Positions 1 to 8,338 of a DNA stretch of 64,000 nucleotides are shown here, piece by piece. The notes beneath the pieces are model-generated. The model had not been told where the DNA came from. It did no database searches and worked only from the letters and a program-made list of their open reading frames with translations. This stretch comes from Salmonella enterica subsp. enterica serovar Choleraesuis (GTDB lineage: Bacteria; Pseudomonadota; Gammaproteobacteria; Enterobacterales; Enterobacteriaceae): assembly GCA_022846635.1 (NCBI GenBank), contig AP025685.1, positions 3,968,001 through 4,032,000 of the forward strand. The letters run 5' to 3'. A program made the position numbers and the translations under genes. Each line of letters starts with the position of its first letter. Positions within the stretch are counted from its first letter, which is position 1.

Positions 1-473
1 TAGGCCATAGGGATAGACCAGCCAAACGCCGCGCCCAGTACCACCTGTGGCAGATGGGTATAGCGCTTCATAAACGGATAAACCCAGGCCAGCGCCAGCC
101 CGGCGATGGACAGCAGAATCGTCATGACATTAAGCGTTAAAACCAGCAGGAATGAGAGCACCACCAGCGCAATAAACAGCGTCCTGGCTTCCTTCTCACT
201 GATATCACCACTCGGCATAGGACGATGCGCAGTGCGCTTAACGTGCCCATCGAATTTGCGATCGGCGTAATCATTTATCACGCAGCCTGCGGCACGCATT
301 AGCCAAACCCCGGCCACAAACACCAGCAAAATCGTCAGCGGCGGCGCGCCGGGCGTTGCCAGCCATAACGCCCATAAAGTCGGCCACAGCAGTAACAATG
401 TCCCTATCGGCTTATCGGTTCGCATCAGGCGATGAAAAGCCAGCAGTTTATTCTGCGTCAGACTCCGCTCCAT
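1..473 (-). CDS. ubiA: 4-hydroxybenzoate octaprenyltransferase UbiA (partial, N-terminal part)
   Basis: An integral membrane prenyltransferase that attaches the polyprenyl tail to 4-hydroxybenzoate, the second committed step of ubiquinone synthesis. About 157 N-terminal codons are visible; the gene runs off the left edge. The translation starts MERSLTQNKLLAF and carries the NDYADRKFDG motif, the first Asp-rich Mg-prenyl-diphosphate site of the UbiA family, between hydrophobic segments. The start lies inside the end of ubiC (16 bp overlap), so the two are a translationally coupled ubiCA operon as in E. coli. The identification is secure; the 3' end is not in the window. Confidence 0.96.
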   Translation of the reverse strand, partial: MERSLTQNKLLAFHRLMRTDKPIGTLLLLWPTLWALWLATPGAPPLTILLVFVAGVWLMRAAGCVINDYADRKFDGHVKRTAHRPMPSGDISEKEARTLFIALVVLSFLLVLTLNVMTILLSIAGLALAWVYPFMKRYTHLPQVVLGAAFGWSIPMA

Positions 474-985
474 TTTTGTTCCTCTTGATACAACGGCGAC
501 GCAGGCAGGAATAGCTCACTCAGCAGCAGCGGCTTGCCGGAGAGCCGTAACAGGGAACGCCGTCCCCAGAGCGACTCGCTGCGTCCAATATCGATAAAAT
601 CACGCGTAAGCGTAGACGATGAAAATAAATAGCGGCCCAGCGGCGTAGTGCCAAGGCGCGCCAGCGCCAGTTCCGGCCCGCTTAACGTGGACTCTGGTAC
701 CAGGGTCAGCCCGGCCAGCCACGGAACGCCATCACCATATAAGATAACTTCCCGCCGCCAAAAGCGTACATCACCCGGTAGATAGCGGGCATCTTCTCCC
801 AGCGAATCTACCGTTACAAAATCCTCAAATACGACCTCAACGCTCACCTTACGGCAATATTGTTCAAACCGCCGGGTCATTGAATCTTCCAGCAATAACC
901 AATCCAATACGGCCTCATTGGCCCTATCGGCAAAGTCAGAATGATATTTCAGCGCGAATAGCGCCTCCATAGCGGATTGAGGCAT
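458..985 (-). CDS. ubiC: chorismate pyruvate-lyase UbiC
   Basis: Soluble enzyme that splits chorismate into pyruvate and 4-hydroxybenzoate, the entry to ubiquinone synthesis and the substrate supply for UbiA, encoded next. The 175-residue product keeps the family core: LDWLLLEDSMT near residue 28, Arg78 in WRRE, the LSGPELAL block, GRYLFSSSTLTRDFI, and Glu157 in the SELFLPASPLY segment; Arg and Glu correspond to the E. coli active-site residues. E. coli UbiC ends at SPLY, while here about nine more residues follow and carry the frame across the ubiA start. The N-terminal third is more diverged than the rest. Confidence 0.97.
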   Translation of the reverse strand: MPQSAMEALFALKYHSDFADRANEAVLDWLLLEDSMTRRFEQYCRKVSVEVVFEDFVTVDSLGEDARYLPGDVRFWRREVILYGDGVPWLAGLTLVPESTLSGPELALARLGTTPLGRYLFSSSTLTRDFIDIGRSESLWGRRSLLRLSGKPLLLSELFLPASPLYQEEQKWSGV

Positions 986-1109
986 CTTTGCAGCTCCAGA
1001 GAGTGAGACGCGCTCATTGTACCTCAGGTAACCCGCCGTTAGCGCGGGGCGGGCCGCGATAATGCACTAAATAGCAACAATAGAACAACATTTGCGCAGC
1101 GCTCAGAGG

Positions 1110-1538
1110 TTACTCACGTTTCAGCCGTTTGCTATTACATAACCATAGTGCGATGACTAACAACAAAATGGCGCCAGAGTTGATAAGCACGCTAACCGGC
1201 GAACTGTGATCGGTGATGATAAGCCGCACGATTGCCGTGATTCCTATGTAGACAAAATAGCGTAAGGGGAAGTGATACCCAGACTGAAAGTACTTCACTA
1301 TCAGGGCAATAAATTCGAAATAAAGAAAGTAGACCACCAGCCCTTCAACCATCTCATACTTACTTCGCTCATCGGGCGCAAACAGCACATCAGCTAAATG
1401 GATAGTCTCTTTACCTAAAAAGATAATCAGGATGATACCCAGCGCCAGCAGGCCAAGGTTGAGCACGGTTTGCAGAATTGAAGCTATCTGCTCGGCTCGG
1501 GCAGGAGCGGGCGTTGGGGATGGAGTTTGTGATGCCAT
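1110..1538 (-). CDS. psiE: phosphate-starvation-inducible protein PsiE
   Basis: Small inner-membrane protein of 142 residues, almost identical in its core to E. coli PsiE (FLGKETIHLADVLF, VYFLYFEFIALIVKYF, FPLRYFVYIGITAIVRLII, LWLCNSKRLKRE). Four hydrophobic segments are visible. In E. coli its transcription is PhoB- and CRP-linked; the molecular function is unknown. The first 15 residues (Ser/Pro/Ala-rich) differ from E. coli. It stands alone between the pgi terminator and ubiC. In E. coli the xylE and mal genes separate psiE from ubiC; here only about 125 bp do. I see no convincing Pho box upstream. Confidence 0.96.
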   Translation of the reverse strand: MASQTPSPTPAPARAEQIASILQTVLNLGLLALGIILIIFLGKETIHLADVLFAPDERSKYEMVEGLVVYFLYFEFIALIVKYFQSGYHFPLRYFVYIGITAIVRLIITDHSSPVSVLINSGAILLLVIALWLCNSKRLKRE

Positions 1539-1683
1539 AGCTACACCTCATAGTCCGGGTTCCAGCTACGACTTATACGCTAAAAGTGTGACGCAGATCT
1601 AGTTTATTCATCTGGAGTCGGCTAATTCCTGGCGGCAAATGAATCCGGAAAAACTTTTGCTGAAGCCCCTCTCGCCTCCTGAC

Positions 1684-1716
1684 AAAAAAATACCGGCCCG
1701 CAGGCCGGTATTTTAT
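1684..1716 (-). terminator. intrinsic terminator of pgi
   Basis: A GC-rich hairpin (ATACCGGCC, loop CGCA, GGCCGGTAT) is followed on the minus strand by a run of seven T. It begins about 20 bp after the pgi stop codon and isolates pgi from psiE. Confidence 0.9.
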
Positions 1717-1736
1717 TGTCCACATCCTCGACGGGA

Positions 1737-3386
1737 TTAACCGCGCCAGGATTTATAACGGTTAATCAGACCGTTAGTGGAGCTGTCGTGGCTTGATACA
1801 TCTTTATCATCTTTCAGCTCAGGCAGAATGCGGCCTGCCAGCTGTTTACCCAGCTCAACGCCCCACTGATCGAAGGTGTAGATGTTGAGGATAGCGCCCT
1901 GAGTAAAGATTTTATGTTCATACAGCGCAATCAGCGCCCCCAGCGCATACGGAGTGATTTCCCGCAGCAGGATGGAGTTAGTTGGGCGGTTACCTTCAAA
2001 CACTTTAAACGGCACCACGTTTTCCAGCTGTGCCGGGTCTTTACCCTGGTCCCGGAACTCTTGCTCTACGACTTCGCGCGACTTGCCGAATGCCAGCGCT
2101 TCGGTCTGAGCAAAGAAGTTAGACAGCAGTTTAGGGTGGTGATCACCCATTGGATTATGGCTGATAGCAGGCGCAATAAAATCACAAGGAACAATTTTTG
2201 TCCCCTGGTGAATCAGTTGATAAAACGCGTGCTGTCCATTGGTACCCGGTTCGCCCCAGATGATTGGCCCGGTTTGGTAATCAACGGCTTTACCGGTACG
2301 GTCTACGTACTTACCGTTGGACTCCATATTGCCCTGCTGGAAGTAGGCCGCGAAGCGGTGCATATACTGGTCATACGGCAGAATCGCTTCAGTTTCAGTA
2401 CCAAAGAAATTGTTGTACCAGATGCCAATAAGCCCCAGCAGCACCGGAAGATTCTGTTCCAGCGGCGCGGTGGAGAAGTGTTTATCCATCGCATGAGCGC
2501 CGCTCAGCATCTGTACGAAGTTGTCATAACCCACGGACAAAATGATAGACAGGCCGATGGCTGACCACAGAGAGTAACGGCCACCTACCCAATCCCAGAA
2601 CTCAAACATGTTGGCAGTATCAATACCAAACTTGCTCACTTCCTGGGCGTTAGTAGACAGTGCGGCAAAGTGTTTAGCCACATGTTTCTCATCACCCGCC
2701 GTTTTCAGGAACCAGTCGCGCGCGCTGTGGGCGTTGGTCATCGTTTCCTGAGTGGTGAAGGTTTTAGAGGCAACCAGGAACAATGTAGTTTCCGGATCGA
2801 CTTTCTTCAACACTTCAGCGATATGGGTGCCATCGACGTTTGAGACAAAGTGCATAGTCAGATGGTTTTTGTAAGGGCGCAGCGCCTCGGTCGCCATGAA
2901 TGGGCCCAGGTCGGAACCGCCAATACCGATGTTAACGACATCGGTGATAGCCTTGCCGGTATAACCTTTCCAGCTACCGCTGATAATGGCTTCCGAGAAG
3001 TGTTTCATCTTCTCCAGCACGGCGTTGACTTCAGGCATGACGTCCTTGCCGTCAACCTTGATAGGAGTATTGCTGCGATTACGCAAAGCCACGTGCAGTA
3101 CGGCGCGATCTTCGGTGCGGTTGATCTTCTCACCGGAGAACATGGAGCTGATAGCCCCTTTAAGGTCAGTCTCTTCGGCCAGTTTGAACAGTTTATCCAG
3201 AGTCTGCTGGTTAATGCGGTTTTTGGAGAAGTCCACCAGCATCTGGTCGTCGAAAGTCGCGGAGTACCGGTTAAAACGGTCAGGCTCCTGGGCAAATAAT
3301 TCAGCAATAGTGACGTCTTTCATCTCAGAGAAGTGCTGTTCCAGCGCCTTCCATGCCTGAGTCTGGGTAGGATTGATGTTTTTCAT
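1737..3386 (-). CDS. pgi: glucose-6-phosphate isomerase
   Basis: Cytosolic glycolytic enzyme interconverting glucose 6-phosphate and fructose 6-phosphate. The product from the chosen start (MKNINPTQTQAW) is 549 residues, exactly the E. coli length. It contains the SIS-domain signatures VNIGIGGSDLGP (phosphate binding), FLVASKTFTTQETM, the catalytic Glu in WGEPGTNGQHAF, and the C-terminal Lys segment ILNIYTFDQWGVELGK. An upstream in-frame extension of 19 codons exists but has no counterpart in E. coli and no good ribosome site. It is monocistronic, with its own terminator. Confidence 0.98.
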   Translation of the reverse strand: MKNINPTQTQAWKALEQHFSEMKDVTIAELFAQEPDRFNRYSATFDDQMLVDFSKNRINQQTLDKLFKLAEETDLKGAISSMFSGEKINRTEDRAVLHVALRNRSNTPIKVDGKDVMPEVNAVLEKMKHFSEAIISGSWKGYTGKAITDVVNIGIGGSDLGPFMATEALRPYKNHLTMHFVSNVDGTHIAEVLKKVDPETTLFLVASKTFTTQETMTNAHSARDWFLKTAGDEKHVAKHFAALSTNAQEVSKFGIDTANMFEFWDWVGGRYSLWSAIGLSIILSVGYDNFVQMLSGAHAMDKHFSTAPLEQNLPVLLGLIGIWYNNFFGTETEAILPYDQYMHRFAAYFQQGNMESNGKYVDRTGKAVDYQTGPIIWGEPGTNGQHAFYQLIHQGTKIVPCDFIAPAISHNPMGDHHPKLLSNFFAQTEALAFGKSREVVEQEFRDQGKDPAQLENVVPFKVFEGNRPTNSILLREITPYALGALIALYEHKIFTQGAILNIYTFDQWGVELGKQLAGRILPELKDDKDVSSHDSSTNGLINRYKSWRG

Positions 3387-3503
3387 AGTCGTACTCATCT
3401 GATTTGCGAATTGAGACTGGTTTCGATTGTAGCGCTTGTCCACGGTCTTGGTGATGCTTTTATGCTTTCACAGCTCGATAAACCACAAGATCCGCTACCT
3501 TTA

Positions 3504-3547
3504 GCGTGATTCGGGCGCAGCCCTCGCTGCCCTACCCCCAATCACGC
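3504..3547. repeat. inverted repeat in the pgi/antiporter divergent intergenic region
   Basis: The 312-bp gap 3387-3698 between two divergent genes holds no ORF with support. It contains an 8-bp inverted repeat, GCGTGATT at 3504-3511 and AATCACGC at 3540-3547, enclosing a second shorter complementary pair (GGG.CAG / CTG.CCC). No T-tract follows on either strand, so it is not an obvious terminator. It could be an operator or a cruciform. Promoters for both genes must lie in this gap but I cannot assign boxes with confidence. Confidence 0.4.
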
Positions 3548-3698
3548 AATATGTAAAAAAATACGAATAACTCAGCGAGTTGCCGTCCCTGCATTAGCCA
3601 GCTCCAATTTTGAGCAGGTTAAATGTTGCCACCTATACTGTAATCGCCGGGCCGGTTTTCAGGCCTTCGTATTTTGACTATTCAGAAGGATAACCGAC

Positions 3699-5504
3699 GT
3701 GGAACTGACGGCCCCGCTGCTTCTGGTTATTATTGCGATAAGCTCCCTGGCAGCGCAGTGGCTGGCATGGCTATTACGGCTCCCGGCAATTTTGCCGTTA
3801 TTAATTTTTGGTATCGCGCTTGGCCCGCTATCCGGCGTACTTAATCCTGACGAGCTATTCGGCTCGCTACTGTTTCCCTTAGTCTCCCTGTCCGTGGCTA
3901 TCATCCTGTTTGAGGGTGCGCTGACCCTGCGTTTTGACGAAATTCGCGGTCTTGGCGGAGTGGTTCGTAACCTGGTCTCAATAGGCATGCTAGTGACATT
4001 TGCCGTTATCACCATTGGGTGCTGGGCTATTCTCCATCTCGCATGGCCTTTATCTGCATTGGTCGGCGCGGTCACAGTCGTTACCGGCCCCACGGTTATC
4101 GCGCCGCTGATGCGCGTCGTACGGCCCAAAGCCAGTATCAACCGGGTATTACGTTGGGAAGGGATTGTTATCGATCCGGTGGGAGCAATATTTACCTTGC
4201 TGGTATTCGACTTTATTCGCCTGCAACAGGAGGCGGGGTCGCTGCTGCATCTGGCCACCCTGTTGGCCCAAACGGTAGTAGCTGGCCTGATTTGCGGCGC
4301 GCTGTTTGGCTGGCTACTGGGCAATGCTCTGCGCCGCGCCTGGCTGCCTGGGTATCTGCAAAATTTTGCGGTACTGGCAATTGTGCTGCTGACTTTCGGC
4401 TTATCAAACGCTATTGCCGAAGAGTCCGGGCTGCTGGCTGTAACGGTGCTGGGTATATGGCTGGCTAATATGCGCGATGTCGATACCTCAGATATTATCG
4501 CCTTTAAAGAAGAACTCTCGGCCCTGCTGATTTCAGCGCTATTTATTATCCTCGCCGCCCGCCTCAATCTTGGTGCCCTGTGGTCTCTGGGCTGGCCATT
4601 GCTGGGGCTGCTGCTGGTAGTACAGTTTGTTGCCCGCCCGCTGACTATTTTGGTCTCTACTTTTGGCTCCAGCCTGCACTGGCGCGAAAAACTACTCCTG
4701 AGCTGGATAGCCCCGCGCGGCATTGTAGCGGCTGCGGTCAGTGCCCTTTTTGCCCTCACGCTGCAAAAGAGTGGCGTGTCCGGATCGGAGCAATTAGTCA
4801 GCGTTGTGTTTGCCATCATTATCGGCACTGTCATCTTTCAAAGCCTGACCAGCCCGCTGCTGGCCCGGCTGCTTAAAGTGCAACAGCGCAAGCCAAATGG
4901 AGTGCTGATAGTCGGCGCTAATACGGTTGCCCGCACCGTTGCCCATGCCTTGCAGAAGCAGGAGATTCCGGTGCAGGTTAGCGATAACAGCTGGGAATAT
5001 TATCGCCTTGCACGCATGGAAGGCATTCCTGCCTATTACGGTAATGTTTGGTCCGAACATGCGGAAAATTACATCGATATTAGCGGAGTTGCCCAGGTAA
5101 TTGCGCTATCACCTAATCGCCACCAGAATGCTCTGGCGGTCTATCACTTTAGCCATATTCTTGGCAGCAAACGGGTATTCGCGATTCGTTCTGGCGCTCC
5201 CGTAAAGGGGCGGGCAAACGCCGAAAGCTCCCGCTTTGCCCGCCATCAGCGGCTGTTTAGTGAAGAAATAACCTGGGCTCGTTTGAGCCTGCTGCTGGCG
5301 CAAGGTGCCACCATTAAAGCTACCCGCCTAAACGCCAGTTTTGGCTGGCTGGAATATCTGGAAAAACATAGCGGCGTAGTGCCGTTATTTGCCCTCTCGC
5401 CGGAAGGAAAGCTGCTCACGTTGGGCAAAAATATAACCCCACCATTACCCTGTACATTAATCGCGCTAGTTCAGAATGAAAATTCCGCACATCCAGGTCG
5501 TTGA
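3699..5504 (+). CDS. CPA1-family cation:proton antiporter with C-terminal nucleotide-binding-like (RCK/TrkA-N) domain
   Basis: A 601-residue inner-membrane protein: about 12 hydrophobic segments from residue 1 to about 385, then a soluble domain from about 395 that opens with a Rossmann-type stretch (NGVLIVGANTVARTVA). Membrane signatures of Na+/H+ exchangers are present: FEGALTLRF near 71, TGPT at 129-132 and EGIVIDP at 154-160. In the usual ESxxND motif of CPA1 the residue before the Asp is Asn; here it is Ile (I158-D159). The start is GTG, preceded by AGAAGGA at good spacing. By family it exchanges Na+ or K+ for H+; the ion is not predictable from sequence. It is not at this site in E. coli. 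Confidence 0.85.
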   Translation: MELTAPLLLVIIAISSLAAQWLAWLLRLPAILPLLIFGIALGPLSGVLNPDELFGSLLFPLVSLSVAIILFEGALTLRFDEIRGLGGVVRNLVSIGMLVTFAVITIGCWAILHLAWPLSALVGAVTVVTGPTVIAPLMRVVRPKASINRVLRWEGIVIDPVGAIFTLLVFDFIRLQQEAGSLLHLATLLAQTVVAGLICGALFGWLLGNALRRAWLPGYLQNFAVLAIVLLTFGLSNAIAEESGLLAVTVLGIWLANMRDVDTSDIIAFKEELSALLISALFIILAARLNLGALWSLGWPLLGLLLVVQFVARPLTILVSTFGSSLHWREKLLLSWIAPRGIVAAAVSALFALTLQKSGVSGSEQLVSVVFAIIIGTVIFQSLTSPLLARLLKVQQRKPNGVLIVGANTVARTVAHALQKQEIPVQVSDNSWEYYRLARMEGIPAYYGNVWSEHAENYIDISGVAQVIALSPNRHQNALAVYHFSHILGSKRVFAIRSGAPVKGRANAESSRFARHQRLFSEEITWARLSLLLAQGATIKATRLNASFGWLEYLEKHSGVVPLFALSPEGKLLTLGKNITPPLPCTLIALVQNENSAHPGR

Positions 5505-5529
5505 CAACGAAACGATAACAATTTATTTC
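5501..5529 (+). promoter_or_regulatory. candidate lysC promoter
   Basis: A perfect -35 hexamer TTGACA (5501-5506) overlaps the antiporter stop codon, with a weak TATTTC at 17-bp spacing (5524-5529); TAATAC at 5530-5535 is an alternative -10 with non-ideal spacing. It lies about 30 bp upstream of the riboswitch aptamer, where the lysC promoter should be. This is an inference from position and sequence only. Confidence 0.4.
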
Positions 5530-5559
5530 TAATACCCTACTTACGTTTCCTTACGTGAG

Positions 5560-5745
5560 CCAGAAGAGGCGCGCCGCCCAGGCAGAATGTCCGAGAAGCC
5601 CATTCCAAGACGATATTCGAGGGGGAGCGGCGCCGAGTCAGACGATACGGGCGGTGTCGTTTGCCGGCTGCAGGGGCTGAATCCCCTGGGCTGTCACCAG
5701 AAATGTCCCGCAGTCCGGGCATTTCACAAGGTGGGGCGCTTCTGG
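5560..5745 (+). promoter_or_regulatory. lysine riboswitch (L box) in the lysC leader
   Basis: Closely matches the E. coli lysC leader: CAGAAGAGGCGCG, CAGGGGCTGAATCCCCTGGG, TGTCACCAGAA, then GCGCTTCTGGGT. The closing P1 helix is CCAGAAG (5560-5566) with CTTCTGG (5739-5745). The conserved segment TTCCCTTGTGCCAAGGCTGAAA follows at about 5790 and the lysC ribosome site (GAGG) after that. In E. coli, lysine binding shuts lysC down by blocking translation initiation and exposing RNase E sites; the same logic is expected here. The open frame over this leader is not a gene. Confidence 0.95.
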
Positions 5746-5854
5746 GTTGTATGTAGTACGGTTGTGTCTACGTCTGCCCGCTTACCGCTCTTCCCTTGTG
5801 CCAAGGCTGAAATTATTACTGCCATCAAATATGGCACCCTGACACGAGGCTTTT

Positions 5855-7219
5855 ATGACAAATCCTGATTCTCCTCACCCCATCGTCGCGAAATTCGGAG
5901 GCACCAGCGTCGCCGATCACGATGCCATGGATCGCAGTGCCGATGTGGTGCTTGCTGACCCCCGTACCCGTCTGGTGGTGCTCTCCGCTTCTGCCGGTAT
6001 CACCAATTTACTGGTGGCGCTGGCTTCAGGCCTGGATACCAGCGAACGCTTTGCCAAACTGGATGCGGTACGAAAGATCCAGTATGACATTATTGAAAAG
6101 CTCGCCAATCCTGAAGTCATTCGCGAAGAGATCGACCGGTTACTGGAGAATCTGAGTACGCTGGCCGACGCCGCTGCGCTGGCCTCTTCGACCGCACTAA
6201 CCGATGAACTGGTCAGCCACGGCGAACTAATGTCGACACTGCTCTTTGTCGAAATTCTGCGTGAGCGCGGCGTGGAAGCTCAGTGGTTTGATGTACGCAA
6301 AGTGATGCGTACCAACGATCGCTTTGGTCGTGCAGAACCAGAAATATCGACGCTCAAAGAGCTGGCAGCTCAGCACCTGCAGCCGCGACTGAATGAATCA
6401 CTGGTGATTACCCAGGGATTCATCGGCAGCGAAGCACAGGGGCGTACTACGACCCTGGGGCGCGGCGGCAGCGACTATACTGCCGCCCTCTTAGGGGAGG
6501 CGCTTTCGGCGATTCGGGTCGATATCTGGACCGATGTGCCAGGAATCTACACCACCGATCCGCGTGTGGCTCCGGCTGCCCGGCGTATTGATGAAATTGG
6601 TTTTGAAGAAGCCGCGGAAATGGCCACCTTTGGGGCTAAGGTTCTGCATCCGGCGACCCTGTTACCCGCGGTACGCAGCGGTATTCCGGTTTTCGTCGGC
6701 TCAAGCCGCGAACCGGCCGCTGGCGGCACTTTAGTGTGCAACAAGACCATCAATCCGCCGCTGTTCCGGGCTTTGGCGCTGCGCCGCCAGCAAACACTGC
6801 TGACGTTGCACAGCCTCAACATGCTGCACTCCCGGGGTTTTCTGGCAGAAGTTTTCGGTATCCTGGCGCGCCACAATATTTCTGTCGATCTGATTACCAC
6901 TTCAGAAGTGAGCGTGGCGCTAACCCTCGACGACACCGGTTCCACCTCCACAGGTGACACATTGCTGACTACCGCACTGCTCACCGAGCTCTCTTCCCTG
7001 TGCCGGGTTGAGGTTGAAGAAGGCCTGGCGCTGGTCGCGCTTATCGGTAATAACCTGTGCAGCGCTCGCGGTGTAGGTAAAGAGGTCTTCGGGATGCTTG
7101 AGCCGTTTAACATCCGCATGATCTGCTATGGCGCATCCAGCAATAACCTTTGCTTCCTGGTGCCGGGCCGGGATGCGGAAAAAGTGGTGCAGGAGTTGCA
7201 CCGCAGTCTGTTCGAATAA
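5855..7219 (+). CDS. lysC: lysine-sensitive aspartokinase III
   Basis: Phosphorylates aspartate, the first step to lysine, threonine, methionine and diaminopimelate. The 454-residue product has the kinase signature KFGGTSVAD at residues 13-21, GRGGSDYTAALL in the catalytic domain, FGAKVLHPATLLPA, and two C-terminal ACT domains (about 310-454; SVDLITTSEVSVALTLD, and FNIRMICYGASSNNLCFLV) that bind lysine. The N terminus is about five residues longer than in E. coli. The ATG follows ACACGAGGC, the same ribosome site as in E. coli. The enzyme is thus controlled by lysine both at the RNA level (riboswitch) and allosterically. Confidence 0.98.
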   Translation: MTNPDSPHPIVAKFGGTSVADHDAMDRSADVVLADPRTRLVVLSASAGITNLLVALASGLDTSERFAKLDAVRKIQYDIIEKLANPEVIREEIDRLLENLSTLADAAALASSTALTDELVSHGELMSTLLFVEILRERGVEAQWFDVRKVMRTNDRFGRAEPEISTLKELAAQHLQPRLNESLVITQGFIGSEAQGRTTTLGRGGSDYTAALLGEALSAIRVDIWTDVPGIYTTDPRVAPAARRIDEIGFEEAAEMATFGAKVLHPATLLPAVRSGIPVFVGSSREPAAGGTLVCNKTINPPLFRALALRRQQTLLTLHSLNMLHSRGFLAEVFGILARHNISVDLITTSEVSVALTLDDTGSTSTGDTLLTTALLTELSSLCRVEVEEGLALVALIGNNLCSARGVGKEVFGMLEPFNIRMICYGASSNNLCFLVPGRDAEKVVQELHRSLFE

Positions 7220-7240
7220 CGTCTTAACTTGCCTTACCTT

Positions 7241-7272
7241 CAGCGCCGGGCCCGCATGCCCGGCGCTGTTTT
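7241..7272 (+). terminator. intrinsic terminator of lysC
   Basis: A strong 10-bp stem, CAGCGCCGGG (7241-7250) with CCCGGCGCTG (7259-7268), is followed by TTTTA, 21 bp after the lysC stop. Confidence 0.9.
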
Positions 7273-7335
7273 ATCCTGACATCAGAGGCCACGTAGCCCT
7301 GAGCGGGAACCACACAACACCGCAAGGACAACCTT

Positions 7336-8286
7336 ATGCTGGCCACTGTTACCCGCCTGTTTCCACTCTGGGCGCTGCTGTTATCAGGCATCGCGCTGCT
7401 GAACCCCAAGCCCTTTACTGCCATCAGCCCCTGGGTCGCTACCCTGTTAATGCTGGTGATGTTCGGAATGGGTGTTCATCTAAAACTGAGCGATTTCCGC
7501 CGGGTGCTGACCCGCCCCGCTCCGGTGATCGCCTGCACTTTTCTGCACTATCTGGTTATGCCGTTAGCCGCCTGGCTACTAGCCATGGCTTTTAAGATGC
7601 CGCCGGATCTTGCCACCGGCATGGTATTAGTCGGCAGCGTCGCCAGCGGTACGGCATCTAACGTCATGATCTATCTTGCGAAAGGCGACGTAGCTCTGTC
7701 AGTTACTATTTCGTCAGTCTCTACTCTGGTCGGTGTTTTCGCCACTCCGCTGCTTACCCGGCTTTATGTTGATGCGCACGTCAGTGTAGACGTCATGGGC
7801 ATGCTGCTGAGTATTTTGCAGATAGTCCTGGTGCCAATTACTCTTGGACTCATTATTCATGCGCTATTTCCGCGCGCAGTAGCCCGGGTTGAGCCGTGGC
7901 TGCCGCTGTTTTCGATGGCATGTATTCTGGCCATTATCAGTGCAGTGGTTGCAGGCAGCGCAGGTCAGATTGCAAGCGTAGGGCTGGTCACTTTTGTGGC
8001 GGTGGTACTGCACAACGGCATCGGACTGCTCAGCGGTTACTGGGGCGGCAGACTCTTCGGGTTTGACGAATCGACCTGTCGGACCCTGGCTATTGAAGTA
8101 GGTATGCAAAACTCTGGTCTGGCAGCGGCGCTGGGCAAAATGTATTTCTCGCCGCTGGCGGCACTCCCCGGCGCGCTGTTTTCGGTATGGCACAATATTT
8201 CCGGTTCTCTGCTGGCCGGTTACTGGTCTGGCAAACCCACAGAGCAACCAACTTCCCGGCAGCCTAAAGAAGCTATCCGGCGCTGA
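7336..8286 (+). CDS. panS: PanS-type BASS transporter (ketopantoate/pantoate/pantothenate:Na+)
   Basis: A 316-residue, almost wholly hydrophobic protein of the bile acid:sodium symporter (BASS) family with about ten membrane segments. Family blocks visible are MFGMGVHLKLSDF near 45, LVGSVASGTASNVMIYLAKGD near 93 and EVGMQNSGLAAALG near 255, the last two being the Na+/substrate crossover motifs. In Salmonella the pantoate/ketopantoate transporter PanS lies between lysC and yjbB, the same place as here, which supports the assignment beyond family level. E. coli lacks it here. The ATG follows CGCAAGGACAACCTT. It is transcribed from the lysC side but after a terminator, so probably from its own promoter. 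Confidence 0.85.
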   Translation: MLATVTRLFPLWALLLSGIALLNPKPFTAISPWVATLLMLVMFGMGVHLKLSDFRRVLTRPAPVIACTFLHYLVMPLAAWLLAMAFKMPPDLATGMVLVGSVASGTASNVMIYLAKGDVALSVTISSVSTLVGVFATPLLTRLYVDAHVSVDVMGMLLSILQIVLVPITLGLIIHALFPRAVARVEPWLPLFSMACILAIISAVVAGSAGQIASVGLVTFVAVVLHNGIGLLSGYWGGRLFGFDESTCRTLAIEVGMQNSGLAAALGKMYFSPLAALPGALFSVWHNISGSLLAGYWSGKPTEQPTSRQPKEAIRR

Positions 8287-8307
8287 AAGTAGCGCTATGC
8301 CCACATT

Positions 8308-8335
8308 AAAAAGCCCCGCAGTGCGGGGCTTTTTT
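8308..8335. terminator. bidirectional terminator between panS and yjbB
   Basis: A perfect hairpin AAAAGCCCCGC / GCGGGGCTTTT with A and T runs on both sides lies between the convergent ends of panS (8286) and yjbB (8339), so it can serve both. Confidence 0.92.
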
Positions 8336-8338
8336 ACA

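Noticed and set aside
5587..5868. 93-codon frame upstream of lysC
   Set aside because: It lies wholly over the lysine riboswitch and leader, whose RNA structure explains the sequence.
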